Positions 10,789-21,047 are shown, counted from the stretch's first letter. The stretch is 64,000 bases of DNA from Pseudoalteromonas piscicida (GCF_002208135.1 NZ_CP021646.1:2420001-2484000), one strand, 5' to 3'. The notes: a model not told the origin generated them from the letters alone. Translations and numbers: made by a program.

Positions 10789-13242
10789 ATGACACTTATA
10801 TTTGTTCTCGCGTTGTTAGCCTTGCTCAGTGCAGCAAGCTATCATCGCGCAAGCTGGAATACCGCTATTGGTATTGCAGCAGTTACAATGCTAGTTGGCA
10901 CCTTTGCTGGTGCCTTTGGCATTATCTCTTGGTTAATTTTCTTAGCGGTAGTTATACCACTTTCAGTAACGAACTTGCGTCAGCAGTACATCGTGGCTCC
11001 AGCATTTAAAGCGTTCAAAAAAGTAACGCCGACCATGTCGGAAACCGAAAAGTCAGCGATTGATGCAGGTACTACTTGGTGGGAAGCCGATCTATTTTGT
11101 GGTAACCCAAACTGGGATAAGCTTCATCAGTTTCCAAAGCCGCGCCTAAGCGTTGAAGAACAGGCGTTTTTGGATGGTCCGGTGGAAGAAGTGTGTGCCA
11201 TGCTTAACGATTGGGAAGCAACTCACGAACTAACTGACTTACCGCAAGACGTATGGCAATACTTAAAAGACAACAAGTTTTTTGCGATGATCATCAAAAA
11301 ACAATACGGTGGTCTTGAGTTTTCAGCTTACGCGCAATCTTGTGTACTACAAAAGCTGACCAGTAAATCAACTTTACTATCGTCTATCGTAGGCGTACCT
11401 AACTCGTTGGGCCCGGGTGAACTACTTCAGCACTACGGTACTGACGAGCAAAAAGAACACTACTTACCTCGCCTAGCTGTGGGTGATGAAATCCCTTGTT
11501 TTGCACTAACATCACCAGAAGCGGGCTCTGATGCTTCATCTATTCCTGACTTTGGCGTTGTGTGTAAAGGTGAATGGGAAGGCGAAGAAGTATTAGGTAT
11601 TAGCCTAACGTGGAACAAACGTTATATTACTCTAGCTCCCGTTGCGACTGTACTTGGTCTGGCGTTTAAAATGCGCGACCCGGACGGCCTATTAGGTGAT
11701 AAAGAAGAGCTAGGTATTACTTGTGCGCTTATTCCTACAAACACGCCTGGCGTAAAAATTGGCCGCCGTCACTTTCCACTTAACGTGCCGTTCCAAAATG
11801 GTCCTACACAAGGTGAAAACGTGTTTGTACCACTCGATTTCATTATCGGTGGTGCAAAAATGGCAGGACAAGGTTGGCGCATGCTAGTTGAATGTTTGTC
11901 GGTTGGTCGTGTTATCACGCTACCCTCAAACTCTGCAGGCGGTATTAAATCTCTTGCGGTTGCAAGCGGTGCATACAGTCGCATTCGTCGCCAGTTCAAA
12001 CTTCCTATCGGTAAGATGGAAGGGATTGAAGAGGCACTAGCTAAACTAGGTGGCTACGCGTATAGCTCTGATGCTGCGGTGACTATGTCAACTGGCGCGG
12101 TAGATTTAGGTGAAAAGCCTTCGGTTGTTTCTGCCATTTTGAAGTATCACTTAACCGAGCAAATGCGTGCTTCGACCATCCATGCCATGGATATTCATGG
12201 TGGTAAAGGGATATGTCTTGGTCCAAACAACTATATTGGCCGTGGTTACCAAGGTGCTCCAATTGCAATTACGGTAGAAGGTGCAAACATCCTAACCCGT
12301 AACATGATCATCTACGGTCAAGGTGCTATTCGTTGCCATCCTTTTGTACTGGCTGAACTGGAAGCCTGCACTATCAAAGATAAACAAGAAGCACTTGATA
12401 GCTTTGACAAATCCTTGATGGGCCACATCGGTTTCACTATATCTAATTTAGTCAGAACTAAATGGTTAGCGCTAACCGGTGCACGTTTCACCAAAGTGCC
12501 ATTTAACGACGAAACTGCGGTTTATTATCGTAATGCCGCTCGTTACAGTGCATCATTGGCATTAATGTCTGATATTTGTATGGCTGTATTTGGTGGCTCA
12601 CTTAAGCGTAAAGAGCGTATTTCTGCACGTTTAGGCGACTTATTAAGCTACCTTTACTTGGTTTCTGCAACGCTTAAGCGCTATAACGATGAAGGTCGTC
12701 GTAAAGAAGACTTACCGTTTGTGCAGTGGTCTTGTCAGGAGCACCTGTACCTTTGTCAACGTGCCCTTGCTGACTTAATCAACAACATGCCTTCTGCTGC
12801 ATTACGTGGCCTGTTGAAAGTGGTACTGTTCCCATTTGGTCGTCCGGTTCGTAAACCAACCGACAAAATGGAGCACAAACTTGCTCAGTTACTTCAAGTA
12901 CCTAGCGAAACGCGTGACCGCCTTGCAACACACATCTACTTAAAAGATGAGCCACTGTGCTTGCTTGGTAAGCAAGAACAAACGCTAAAAGACATTCTTG
13001 CCGTAGAGCCGCTGTTTGAAAAGGTATGCCGTGGTACTGGTAAAAAGCTACCGTTTATGCAACTTGATAAAGTGGCAGCAATGGGGCTTGAAGCGGGTGT
13101 ACTGAGCGAAGACGAAGCAGCTAAATTGACTGCCGTTGAAGCGAAACGTCTTGCCGTTATCAACGTTGATGACTTTGACCCTGAAGAGTTACTTGCTGGT
13201 AAAGCAAGAACCAAGGAATCAAGTAAAGCAGACGCAGCATAA
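10789..13242 (+). CDS. fadE: Acyl-CoA dehydrogenase FadE
   Basis: FAD-dependent first oxidation step of fatty acid beta-oxidation (acyl-CoA to trans-2-enoyl-CoA). The start ATG at 10789 is chosen because AAGGAAG precedes it by 6 bp; this gives 817 aa, close to the long E. coli-type FadE (about 814 aa) and about twice the size of ordinary acyl-CoA dehydrogenases. Residues 1-60 form two hydrophobic segments, typical of this membrane-associated class. The core contains the flavin-binding stretch [13 protein letters not shown] and the C-terminal domain with the [11 protein letters not shown] segment. The tail of about 200 residues is the FadE-specific DUF1974 region. It is flanked by a FadR-like box and a strong terminator, so it is probably monocistronic. 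Confidence 0.95.
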   Translation: MTLIFVLALLALLSAASYHRASWNTAIGIAAVTMLVGTFAGAFGIISWLIFLAVVIPLSVTNLRQQYIVAPAFKAFKKVTPTMSETEKSAIDAGTTWWEADLFCGNPNWDKLHQFPKPRLSVEEQAFLDGPVEEVCAMLNDWEATHELTDLPQDVWQYLKDNKFFAMIIKKQYGGLEFSAYAQSCVLQKLTSKSTLLSSIVGVPNSLGPGELLQHYGTDEQKEHYLPRLAVGDEIPCFALTSPEAGSDASSIPDFGVVCKGEWEGEEVLGISLTWNKRYITLAPVATVLGLAFKMRDPDGLLGDKEELGITCALIPTNTPGVKIGRRHFPLNVPFQNGPTQGENVFVPLDFIIGGAKMAGQGWRMLVECLSVGRVITLPSNSAGGIKSLAVASGAYSRIRRQFKLPIGKMEGIEEALAKLGGYAYSSDAAVTMSTGAVDLGEKPSVVSAILKYHLTEQMRASTIHAMDIHGGKGICLGPNNYIGRGYQGAPIAITVEGANILTRNMIIYGQGAIRCHPFVLAELEACTIKDKQEALDSFDKSLMGHIGFTISNLVRTKWLALTGARFTKVPFNDETAVYYRNAARYSASLALMSDICMAVFGGSLKRKERISARLGDLLSYLYLVSATLKRYNDEGRRKEDLPFVQWSCQEHLYLCQRALADLINNMPSAALRGLLKVVLFPFGRPVRKPTDKMEHKLAQLLQVPSETRDRLATHIYLKDEPLCLLGKQEQTLKDILAVEPLFEKVCRGTGKKLPFMQLDKVAAMGLEAGVLSEDEAAKLTAVEAKRLAVINVDDFDPEELLAGKARTKESSKADAA

Positions 13243-13296
13243 CTATTTTTGTTTAGGTAGTGTGATCCATACTACCGTAGCAATTAGCGTGGATAT

Positions 13297-13324
13297 AAAG
13301 GTCAGAATTTTCTGACCTTTTTTC
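13297..13324 (+). terminator. Rho-independent terminator of fadE
   Basis: AAAGGTCAGAA pairs with TTCTGACCTTT around a 2-nt centre and is followed by further T residues (CCTTTTTTCTT). It is 55 bp past the fadE stop codon. Stem plus T-tract is a good intrinsic terminator; the leading A-run could also allow it to act for the converging minus-strand gene. Confidence 0.85.
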
Positions 13325-13362
13325 TTGGCAGATTAGAGCCGGGGAAACACAGCTCTAGTGAT

Positions 13363-15621
13363 TTAAAATAAATATCGCACCTTAAACGTCACTAAGTCTT
13401 GCACTGGTTGTTGCCATAAATCGGCGACACTCCCAAACCAGTCTCTGCGCCCGACCTGCGACTTTTCAAGTGTCGAAAAGTTTGCACCTCCTCGTTGATA
13501 CACTAAAAAAATATCTGAATATGCGCCCATGCGATAGCGCAGTTTTATCTGGCTTGCTAAACGCCTGTCGTCAAAACTGGTGTCACCATGAACTTCGCGA
13601 AGCTCGCCGTTGGTAATTTGATAAATCGTCTTACTTTGCGCTTCTAGTACCGTCCACTGTAACGAGCCACTGAGCTCAAGGTTGTCGGTGATCCGGCCAT
13701 TAAATTCAAACTTATTGGAAAACTCATCTCTGTCGTATTCACTCAAGCGGTTTTGCCCGTTCGCCATCAGCCAGCCATCACCGCTTCTAAAGAAATTACT
13801 CAACTTAAGGTTCCAGTTGTAATGTGGCATCCAAGTCAAATCCACGGCGTATTGCTGTGCTGAGCCTGATATTCCTTCTTGGTCAAGCTCTATACTCGCA
13901 GCCCAAGAGAAATCCCCCACATAAGGGCTTTGATAAAATACTCGAGACTCCACACGGCTTGGCATCTCAAACACCTCAGTGCCTCGCCCTAAGTTGTCTT
14001 GTTTACCGCTAGTGTAATAATCTAGCCCGAGATTGAGCTGGCCACCATTTGCCAACAAAAACTGCGCTAAATATGCTTGCCTGGCCGCTAAACCTGTTCC
14101 AGCATTGTTTTGTTCATGCCTCAGTGTGAGTGACTGTTTTAATCTGGTAAACCAGCTGTTTTTCGGGTGCATCGAGTATTCTCCATAAAGCTCTCTCACC
14201 TGCCAGTCATTGCGTTTCATATAGCCGAGATCACGATTATCAAATTCGTCATCCACAGCAAAGTAGCGAGCAGCGAACTTCGTCTGTAAAGAAAGTTGAT
14301 ACTCCGCGTCTAGCGATACACCTTGACCTGAAATCCGTTGCTTTTGTGTTTCTACCTCAGTTTGTAATAGCGCGCCTTTGAAAGACCAAGTATCACTACG
14401 ATACTGGCCATCAAGGGCATAACTCATGGCATCGCGCTCAAGAAAAGGTCGATCTGTCTTGGTCGCAAGCACACCCGCCTGCCAGTCCTCAGTACGATAA
14501 TTAGCTCTTGCTGCAAAAAACTGCTTGCCAATATCGTCCGAAAAGTCCGACTCAGACACAGCAAAGGTGCCAAATTGTATCGACTTTCCTTTATGTACAA
14601 AGCGCAGCGCCGCATCTATGGGGGTGATCGCACGAGCCCCGTCGTCGCTTGATGCCCCGATCCGACGAGTATGAATAAGCTTAGTGCTTTCAAGTGCAGC
14701 AACATCAAAAAGGCTGATATCTTGAGTAAAAAATGGACGTTTATCCGTGCGCAGCGTTTCTACGGCCGAATAATTCACATCAACATCATCGATATCCACC
14801 TGACCAAAGTCAGGATTCACGGCAAGGCTCACTTTCTGATGGTGAGAGGGCTTGTAGAACAAATCAAAACCAACATCGGACTGATGCTGACGCTCTGAAG
14901 GCGAAGTGCCTACAGGCGCAAACTGGGCCTGATGCGCAAAGTAAGGTACAAATGCCAATTGAGAATGCGCTGGGGTTTGTGCTGTGATCTTTGGCATGGT
15001 TAGGAAGAAGTCACTATTCGCGGTTGTATCCTCATGGTTTGCATAGATAAAATTACTTTTAAGCTCATACAACTGCACCGAAACCCCAATTTTTGCAAGC
15101 GCATGCTCTTCTCCTGGTTGAAACGACACAGTATGCCAAGGGATCAATAATTCCGTGGTCCAATACGTATCGTCTATATGATTGGCATAATGCCAATCCC
15201 CATCCCAGTCGTTGTCCACCTTTAAGCTTGGGGTCACAACGCCATCCTGCGAACCGCCACCTAATGTCACTGAAAATTGATATGCGCTACTACCATCGCC
15301 TGAAAAGTCCACAACCACACGGTTGAAATCGGCTTGCATAAAGCGGTCGTGAATATTGAACTGACGCTTGCGCTCAGCTTTATTCTGGAAGTTCTTAATT
15401 CCAATATAAACGCCGTCGGCGGTTGCAAAGGCTTTTGCCGTAATTTTGTCATTGGCAGACGCTAAGGTCACAGGCACGACCTGAACAAATTGTTCAAAGT
15501 GCGTGGCAGAACCCCACTGCGCTTCATTCAATTTACCATCAATCACAATAGGTTCCGCAAGTACAGCGCCTGCCATCATGGGATAACTTAAACCGAGCCA
15601 AAATTTATTGCTTTCATTCAT
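13363..15621 (-). CDS. DUF5916 / CBM9-like outer-membrane protein
   Basis: The protein is 752 aa. An N-terminal hydrophobic segment ending at VLA-EP looks like a signal peptide. It is followed by a family-9 carbohydrate-binding-like domain (IVIDGKLNEAQWGSATHFEQF, about residues 24-220) and a long C-terminal region rich in alternating hydrophobic/polar residues that ends in VRYLF. A terminal aromatic residue is typical of outer-membrane beta-barrels. This architecture matches the DUF5916 group, often of unclear role and sometimes near TonB or peptidase systems. It is divergent from a ToxR-like regulator, with repeated motifs in between, suggesting it is that regulator's target. Substrate unknown. 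Confidence 0.75.
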   Translation of the reverse strand: MNESNKFWLGLSYPMMAGAVLAEPIVIDGKLNEAQWGSATHFEQFVQVVPVTLASANDKITAKAFATADGVYIGIKNFQNKAERKRQFNIHDRFMQADFNRVVVDFSGDGSSAYQFSVTLGGGSQDGVVTPSLKVDNDWDGDWHYANHIDDTYWTTELLIPWHTVSFQPGEEHALAKIGVSVQLYELKSNFIYANHEDTTANSDFFLTMPKITAQTPAHSQLAFVPYFAHQAQFAPVGTSPSERQHQSDVGFDLFYKPSHHQKVSLAVNPDFGQVDIDDVDVNYSAVETLRTDKRPFFTQDISLFDVAALESTKLIHTRRIGASSDDGARAITPIDAALRFVHKGKSIQFGTFAVSESDFSDDIGKQFFAARANYRTEDWQAGVLATKTDRPFLERDAMSYALDGQYRSDTWSFKGALLQTEVETQKQRISGQGVSLDAEYQLSLQTKFAARYFAVDDEFDNRDLGYMKRNDWQVRELYGEYSMHPKNSWFTRLKQSLTLRHEQNNAGTGLAARQAYLAQFLLANGGQLNLGLDYYTSGKQDNLGRGTEVFEMPSRVESRVFYQSPYVGDFSWAASIELDQEGISGSAQQYAVDLTWMPHYNWNLKLSNFFRSGDGWLMANGQNRLSEYDRDEFSNKFEFNGRITDNLELSGSLQWTVLEAQSKTIYQITNGELREVHGDTSFDDRRLASQIKLRYRMGAYSDIFLVYQRGGANFSTLEKSQVGRRDWFGSVADLWQQPVQDLVTFKVRYLF

Positions 15622-15675
15622 ACATACTTTCCTCAGAGTTATGCCTGCTATTGCAACAAACTTTGCCGTAAAAAG

Positions 15676-15732
15676 TTCTTAACTTTTTCTGAAGAAAGCT
15701 GACTTAACCTTTATAAACATTGACTTAATCTT
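15676..15732. promoter_or_regulatory. Direct repeats between the barrel gene and the ToxR-like regulator
   Basis: GACTTAACCTT at 15701-15711 and GACTTAATCTT at 15722-15732 are exact apart from one base and are spaced 21 bp start to start (two helical turns). A weaker third copy, TTCTTAACTTT, lies at 15676-15686. Tandem same-face direct repeats are typical of OmpR/PhoB-type winged-helix proteins, and the adjacent gene encodes one. Assignment as its operator is inference. Confidence 0.5.
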
Positions 15733-15771
15733 AAGAAACGCTAACGTTATGGGAACAATTGGTTTTGATTA

Positions 15772-17778
15772 TTGAAATTGGTACTCAGCGTGCAGGCACA
15801 AAAAGTAGAGATGGTTTGTTTTGGACATTGGCAGTTTGATCTCCAGCAAGATTGCCTAACACATAGGCAAAGCCAAGAAACCGTAAAACTTGAGCCACAG
15901 ATGGCAAGGTTACTCGCGCTTTTTATTGAGCATCATAACGAAGTGCTAGAGAAATATTGGCTTACCGAGCAGCTGTGGCAGCATGCGATTGTCGAGCCCA
16001 ATAGCCTCTATCAGCTACTGACTAAACTGCGAAAAGTACTTGGGGATGACCCTAAAAGCCCGATTTACATCAAGACCATCCCAAAGCGGGGCTATCGCTT
16101 TATCGCGCCACTTAAAAGCCATGAAATAGCGCCTCGTCATACGGCAAAACCAGTAAAAGCAATCACCAAGTCCCGTATTTTCTCACTCAGTGCCGTCGCT
16201 ATGGCGGTTCTATGCTTTGGCGCAATCGCCTTTTTTAATCAAGCACCAACCGAAAAAACACCATCGCGCTATGAAACTTCGAGCCTCAGTCATGAGCTTG
16301 GCCTTGAATTTGACGTTGATGCCCACCAAAGCAAAGATCTCATCGCCTATGTAAAAGATTTTACCCAGCTTATTATTGCCAACAAACAAGGCTATCTATT
16401 AAATGAACACCGCTTTGATTCGCGGATCAGTTTTCCAAGTTGGAGTCCTGACTCAGACAAATTGGCTTTTTGGCAATATCAAGGTAGTGGCTGCCAACTT
16501 CATGTTATGACTGCCGCAGGGCAATTTTTTCATAGCTCGCAAATTCTTCCGTGCCAGGTTGGTACTAAACCTATTTGGAAAAATGATAAGGAACTTATCT
16601 TAACGTTCGGCCAATATAATGCCAAAGCAGCACACCTTTACCGGCTTGAGTCCCATCAAATGGTTAAGCTGCCACTTGCTTTGGCAGCCAACGAGCAGTT
16701 AAAAATGGCCCTTCGAGCATGGCAAGATAAAACCTATTATTTGGTTCAAGATAAACAAGGGTTAGCAAGACTACAAACGCTTGATGGTACGGTACATCTG
16801 AAGTGGTCAGCCCCTGTCACTTCGGTTGCGTTTGATGTTTATCATCAAGCCGTGATTGCGAGTCAATATGGCAGCCTATCACGACACTTTAGAGACGGTG
16901 ACAGTCAAGCCATCAAAGAAACGGAAATTGGCTTATACACGAGCTTCTCAAGCGATAATCGCGGCGATATATTCGCGGCATTGGAGAGTTTTCAAGTTAA
17001 TATAAAAGATAGAGACGATCTCCCCTTATTTTCAAGCTCAAGCATCGATTATTTACCACTGACCAACAGCTTGGGAGAAACGGCATTTATGTCGAGGCGC
17101 AGCGGCGTATGCGAGGTGTATCTATATCGCGATGATAAAATCAGTCAGCTTTCCTTTCATCAGGGGCATGAGTACGTTGGTTTTTTAGTATGGAGTCCAG
17201 AGCTGAGCTATTTGGCCTCAAACCGTGATAACGATTTAGTGGTATACGACCGAAAACGCCCACTCACCCAGTTCGATTCGCAGTTGACTCAGCCGGTCAA
17301 AAGCATGGGCTGGATAGATGAGCAAACACTATGGGCTTATGACGGTGAGACATTAAACCAATACAGCTTGTCTGGGGCGCTGATCAGCAGTCATGACAGT
17401 GCGCCGGATTTTGTCTTTTATCACCCTGCAAGACAAACTTGGTTTGTGCTGCAACAAAATTTACTGCTTGAGTACGAGACCCTCTTCGAAAGCGACTCTG
17501 AAGCGTTAAATAAATATGTGCTAAGTCAAAAACAAACCAATCAATTTAGGAACTTAAGAATTCGCGGCAATGACATTTATTGGCAATCCGCTTGGTCAAA
17601 AGAGGATTACATTTGGCAACTCACATTGATGCCTGAGCAAACCCCCACACTTAAAAAAGTCGGCCACCTGATTTGGCACTACGATATAGACGCGCTTGGG
17701 GATCTACTCATAGCAAAAATGGAAAGTGTAGAAGGCGATATCAAGAAACTGACTCGCCTACCAGAAACTGCTAACTAA
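15772..17778 (+). CDS. CadC/ToxR-like transmembrane transcriptional regulator
   Basis: One-component regulator: an OmpR/PhoB-type winged helix in the cytoplasm (about residues 15-115, with the segment ending IKTIPKRGYRFIAPL), a single membrane span (about residues 145-165, SLSAVAMAVLCFGAIAFF), and a periplasmic domain of about 500 aa. The periplasmic part has repeats such as FPSWSPDSDKLAFW and LVWSPELSYLAS, which resemble the TolB/PD40 beta-propeller. The longest reading starts at a TTG (15772); GTG at 15790 or ATG at 15811 are also possible and would lose only residues before the winged helix. It is divergent from the DUF5916-type gene, its likely target. The stimulus is unknown. Confidence 0.82.
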   Translation: MKLVLSVQAQKVEMVCFGHWQFDLQQDCLTHRQSQETVKLEPQMARLLALFIEHHNEVLEKYWLTEQLWQHAIVEPNSLYQLLTKLRKVLGDDPKSPIYIKTIPKRGYRFIAPLKSHEIAPRHTAKPVKAITKSRIFSLSAVAMAVLCFGAIAFFNQAPTEKTPSRYETSSLSHELGLEFDVDAHQSKDLIAYVKDFTQLIIANKQGYLLNEHRFDSRISFPSWSPDSDKLAFWQYQGSGCQLHVMTAAGQFFHSSQILPCQVGTKPIWKNDKELILTFGQYNAKAAHLYRLESHQMVKLPLALAANEQLKMALRAWQDKTYYLVQDKQGLARLQTLDGTVHLKWSAPVTSVAFDVYHQAVIASQYGSLSRHFRDGDSQAIKETEIGLYTSFSSDNRGDIFAALESFQVNIKDRDDLPLFSSSSIDYLPLTNSLGETAFMSRRSGVCEVYLYRDDKISQLSFHQGHEYVGFLVWSPELSYLASNRDNDLVVYDRKRPLTQFDSQLTQPVKSMGWIDEQTLWAYDGETLNQYSLSGALISSHDSAPDFVFYHPARQTWFVLQQNLLLEYETLFESDSEALNKYVLSQKQTNQFRNLRIRGNDIYWQSAWSKEDYIWQLTLMPEQTPTLKKVGHLIWHYDIDALGDLLIAKMESVEGDIKKLTRLPETAN

Positions 17779-17787
17779 CGATTATCA

Positions 17788-18861
17788 TTACAAAAGCACA
17801 TACCCGGTATAGCTCAGTACTAAGGTGCTGAGCCAAGTCATAGCTAAATGCTGTGGACTTTTTAATGCACTTAACACTAAAAGTGGCAGAAAGACATAGG
17901 GTAATAGACTCACTACACTCAGTCCTAATAACATATAGACAGGCACTGAAAAACAGACAGCAGCCGTCAGCACAATAATCCAGATGCTCTGCTTTGCTAA
18001 TTGCAGCTGATCTATACTCAACCAATATGCAGTGCGGTCGTAGACTTCAGGTTTGAGATCAATGGCAAGGCTCGACCACCATAATAGATTTAACGTCACC
18101 AGACCTGGAACGTAATTTGCCATCAGATCGGGGCGCTCTGCGCTTAAGATCGCGCCAAACCATAGCACCAACACACTCATCACAATGCGCCAAAGCAACA
18201 CAAAATAGTGGTTGTAAGCAAAGCTCAGCCAAAATGTCGTCAACCCTTTAACCATTACCGATAACGTCACTTTACGCGGTAGCAAAGCAGCACAGCCAAA
18301 CACTATTAGGTTTACAGCAATCAAATACCAAGTAATTTCGACAACAGCAAAACTGATAATGGCTGTTATCAATAATCCAATACTGGTCCCCAAAGGTCGA
18401 TAAATAAAACAAAGAGCAACGAAGAATTGCGTCACCGCAAAAAACAGTAAATGCCATGCTTGTGTGATTTTCTCAATTCCAATCGAATAGCAGAGAATTA
18501 GAGTCATCAATAATAAGGGGTGAACAACCAGTACGGACAATCCATCTGCCACTTTTTGATGGATGGCACGATGGAGGATTGTGTGGTGGTAACTTCTGTG
18601 CGCTTTGTCCAAAACCGCATCTCGAAACACAAATAAAATAAAGTTTTGCGCCGCAAGTAATCCCCATGCAATTTGTACCTGTGCAACGGGATTATCACTT
18701 TCTACAATTTTACCTATACCCATAAATAGTATCGCGATAAAACCTAACAGATAAACTTGAAACAAGGCAGCTATCATCAAGCCAAATTGCTGAAGTTGCT
18801 GCCCTATCGCTTGCAGCGATAAGGAAAGTGACGCTTTTCTGTAACGATAGTAATAGAGCAT
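17788..18861 (-). CDS. Polytopic membrane protein, likely ABC transporter permease
   Basis: The protein is 357 aa with about eight to ten hydrophobic segments spread over its length and no recognised catalytic motif. I do not recognise the family with certainty. It begins 1 bp after the stop of the upstream ABC ATPase gene on the same strand, and two genes packed this tightly normally form one transporter. The charged N-terminus (MLYYYRYRKASLSLSLQ) is probably cytoplasmic. It is convergent with the ToxR-like regulator gene, 9 bp from its stop. Substrate unknown. Confidence 0.65.
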   Translation of the reverse strand: MLYYYRYRKASLSLSLQAIGQQLQQFGLMIAALFQVYLLGFIAILFMGIGKIVESDNPVAQVQIAWGLLAAQNFILFVFRDAVLDKAHRSYHHTILHRAIHQKVADGLSVLVVHPLLLMTLILCYSIGIEKITQAWHLLFFAVTQFFVALCFIYRPLGTSIGLLITAIISFAVVEITWYLIAVNLIVFGCAALLPRKVTLSVMVKGLTTFWLSFAYNHYFVLLWRIVMSVLVLWFGAILSAERPDLMANYVPGLVTLNLLWWSSLAIDLKPEVYDRTAYWLSIDQLQLAKQSIWIIVLTAAVCFSVPVYMLLGLSVVSLLPYVFLPLLVLSALKSPQHLAMTWLSTLVLSYTGYVLL

Positions 18862-18862
18862 A

Positions 18863-19456
18863 CTAGCGACCCTGCTTAGGTGCTAAAGGAACAGAATGAA
18901 ATCCAACGTGTAAAAATGGTTCAGGCTCATGGCTTGTCATCAGCACCATGCCAGCATGGTTTTGCGCGAGTTCAACGATATACTCGCAGCCTGCTGCGTC
19001 CAAAGCCGCAGTAGGCTCATCAAGTAGCAAATAAGGGGTGTTACGCATCAAGGCATTAATAAGTTGGAGCTTCTTTTTATTACCAGAGGAGAGGTCCGCA
19101 TAGCGAGTCATTAAAAAGGCTTCAAACTGAAAGTCGTTGACAAGCTGAGTTGGAAAATCACATTGCCATGCAGAAGATGTGAGGTGTAGTAACTCTTTTG
19201 CACGCAAAAAAGCAGGAAATGGAATATTGTCTGACGCGAGCGCAACAAGTGTTTGACGCTTATAAACTTTTTGTCCCTGTAATAAAATGTCGCCATTGAA
19301 CGCATCATCAAGCCCCGCAATCATACTCAGTAAGGTGGTTTTCCCTACGCCATTCGGCGCCGCTAAACAAATTCTATTGTGGTCAAACTCTTGTGAGTAA
19401 TTGTCAAACAGCACTTCTTTGGAGAAGCTTTTACTTAGAGATTTTATCGTTATCAT
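18863..19456 (-). CDS. ABC transporter ATP-binding protein (short)
   Basis: Nucleotide-binding subunit of 197 aa with Walker A APNGVGKTT near residue 34, signature LSSGNKKK, Walker B YLLLDEPTAALD and switch His in MTSHEP. At under 200 aa it is at the short end for the family and resembles the CcmA / bacteriocin-type ATPases that pair with an integral membrane subunit. The adjacent permease-like gene (1-bp gap) is the obvious partner. No exporter or substrate can be named. Confidence 0.88.
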   Translation of the reverse strand: MITIKSLSKSFSKEVLFDNYSQEFDHNRICLAAPNGVGKTTLLSMIAGLDDAFNGDILLQGQKVYKRQTLVALASDNIPFPAFLRAKELLHLTSSAWQCDFPTQLVNDFQFEAFLMTRYADLSSGNKKKLQLINALMRNTPYLLLDEPTAALDAAGCEYIVELAQNHAGMVLMTSHEPEPFLHVGFHSVPLAPKQGR

Positions 19457-19736
19457 TTTGCTCTACACTATAAATCCAAATGAAGATTTATATTTATGTT
19501 TAAAAATGTAGTTGTCATAAAACTTAACCTATTACAAAAGCCAATATTAATCACCTAGTTAGAAAGTAAAATTTCGTTCATTCCGTACCTTATTTTGTAA
19601 CAACGTCTTACATGCTACATTTTTTAACATCTTATAAACATCATTAAGTAACCTTTCATTTTTCCATCCTATACTCTTGCTCCGGAATCGCTTGAATAAA
19701 GACCCATGTTCAAAATATTGATAAAGGAGATCAACT

Positions 19737-20396
19737 ATGAACTTTCGTATCCTAACTGCAGCCACCCTATCCCTGTTAGCCGTTGCATGTTCGTCTGAAG
19801 ATGTAGAGACTGCCAACTTTGGCTCTGACATCTATAAAAACCAATATAACTTGGTTAATGCAACCGATTATGAAATTGCGTTTCACCTTGCTAATACTGA
19901 GCTAGACGGTGATGAGCGAAATGTCGCTGATGATAAATATCGCGTCAAAGTACTCGCGTCAGGTTCAGAGCCTGTGCGCATAACACACGAACATAATACC
20001 AACCGTGAAATCAGTTTTTACGCTGAGTCAGTAAATAAGCTTGGCATGGTCGAGCAAGAAAAAATTAAGGTAAGTAATGATCGGGATTATCACTTTGTTG
20101 TGATGCAAGACAGCAACGATACCTTAGATATAAAAGTAGTTAGAAAGTCTAAAGATGATCATGATAATAAATTTACCGTGAGGATATTAGCTTCCAAAAC
20201 AATGACATTAAATATTAACGGTTCAGACGTTGAATTTGATAAAGGTGAGGTCAGTAGTTGGTATCAAGTGGATGACTGTAACCAAGATATTATGATGGAT
20301 GATGAAGTTATAAGTCTTTGCAATGCTTCACTAGACCGCTCGTACTTACTCGTCGTCGGTGAGACTGGCTTAATGAGCACCGTTTTAGAATACTAA
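19737..20396 (+). CDS. Putative lipoprotein, unknown function
   Basis: The 219-aa product starts MNFRILTAATLSLLAVAC; LAVAC is a good lipobox with Cys at residue 18, so a lipid-anchored protein is expected (Ser follows at +2, favouring the outer membrane). The mature part is acidic and probably beta-rich, with two Cys (residues 181 and 202) that could form a disulfide. The start is well supported by AAAGGAG a few bases before the ATG. I do not recognise a family. It precedes the alt cluster in the same direction but is separated by a hairpin and about 650 bp, so it is probably unrelated. Confidence 0.8.
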   Translation: MNFRILTAATLSLLAVACSSEDVETANFGSDIYKNQYNLVNATDYEIAFHLANTELDGDERNVADDKYRVKVLASGSEPVRITHEHNTNREISFYAESVNKLGMVEQEKIKVSNDRDYHFVVMQDSNDTLDIKVVRKSKDDHDNKFTVRILASKTMTLNINGSDVEFDKGEVSSWYQVDDCNQDIMMDDEVISLCNASLDRSYLLVVGETGLMSTVLEY

Positions 20397-20410
20397 TTAA
20401 TCACGATTTT

Positions 20411-20436
20411 GAGGCTGCCGACATTTCGGCAACCTC
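20411..20436 (+). terminator. Hairpin after the lipoprotein gene
   Basis: GAGGCTGCCGA (20411-20421) pairs with TCGGCAACCTC (20426-20436) with one mismatch and a short loop. It starts 15 bp past the stop codon. There is no T-run, so it is a probable but not classic terminator separating this gene from the alt cluster. Confidence 0.55.
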
Positions 20437-20751
20437 AACGGTTAGCCGTCTAGATTTACATTTATTCCGCAATTTTTATTCACAAAAAATTCAAATTTTT
20501 GCCTAAATAAGTCAATTCTATTCATTTTCAGATCCGACCAGATAAAATAGTGACATTTGTCACAATGTCAGTTTTATTAAACTTTCCAGCCCCAATGAAA
20601 ATAGAGTTTTAGCTTTAAAAATTAATTAATTCTTTATATCTCATAGAGATAAAAAACAGCCATTAACAACCCCCACACTGAAATAATTTTATAACATTTC
20701 AGTTATTTTAAAGTTAGACTTAATTAACATTAAAATATCAAATTTTTCGTG
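20437..20751. other. AT-rich region upstream of the alt promoter
   Basis: About 315 bp, strongly AT-rich, with no gene on either strand. It contains a small palindrome, CTGAAAT (20678-20684) facing ATTTCAG (20696-20702), about 50 bp upstream of the best -35 element; this could be an operator. No other structure seen. Confidence 0.45.
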
Positions 20752-20780
20752 TTGACACCCTGAAAACTCAGGCTTAACCT
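20752..20780 (+). promoter_or_regulatory. Candidate sigma-70 promoter of the alt cluster
   Basis: A perfect -35 hexamer TTGACA (20752-20757), a 17-bp spacer, then TAACCT (20775-20780; 3 of 6 match to the -10 consensus). It is the best such pair in the 650-bp gap and would leave a leader of about 260 nt before the altA start. The weak -10 suggests activator dependence. No regulator gene lies inside the cluster. Confidence 0.45.
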
Positions 20781-21047
20781 AGCCGCCGTTCTTAAAACAC
20801 AACAATCAAATAATCACATTTAATATTTTTTATTTACAAACAAAATAATCTTGTAACAAAGATAGCGACAATAGTATCGCGACAAAGCCGACCAAGTTAA
20901 CGGATTGGCACACACGGGACGTTGGTTAAGTAGTACTCGCCTCTAACAAGTATGATTGGGTTTTCTAAACAATTTCCCGTCATACAAAAATATAAGCATT
21001 GTGAAAATCACAATCGAATTCATTATTTTAGTCAGAGTAGGAAAGTC

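Noticed and set aside
19559..19831. Minus-strand small gene upstream of the lipoprotein
   Set aside because: It overlaps the well-supported lipoprotein start and ribosome binding site; no family features.
20952..21047. Upstream ATG for altA giving 32 more residues
   Set aside because: The extension has no family match and the ATG at 21048 has a better ribosome binding site.
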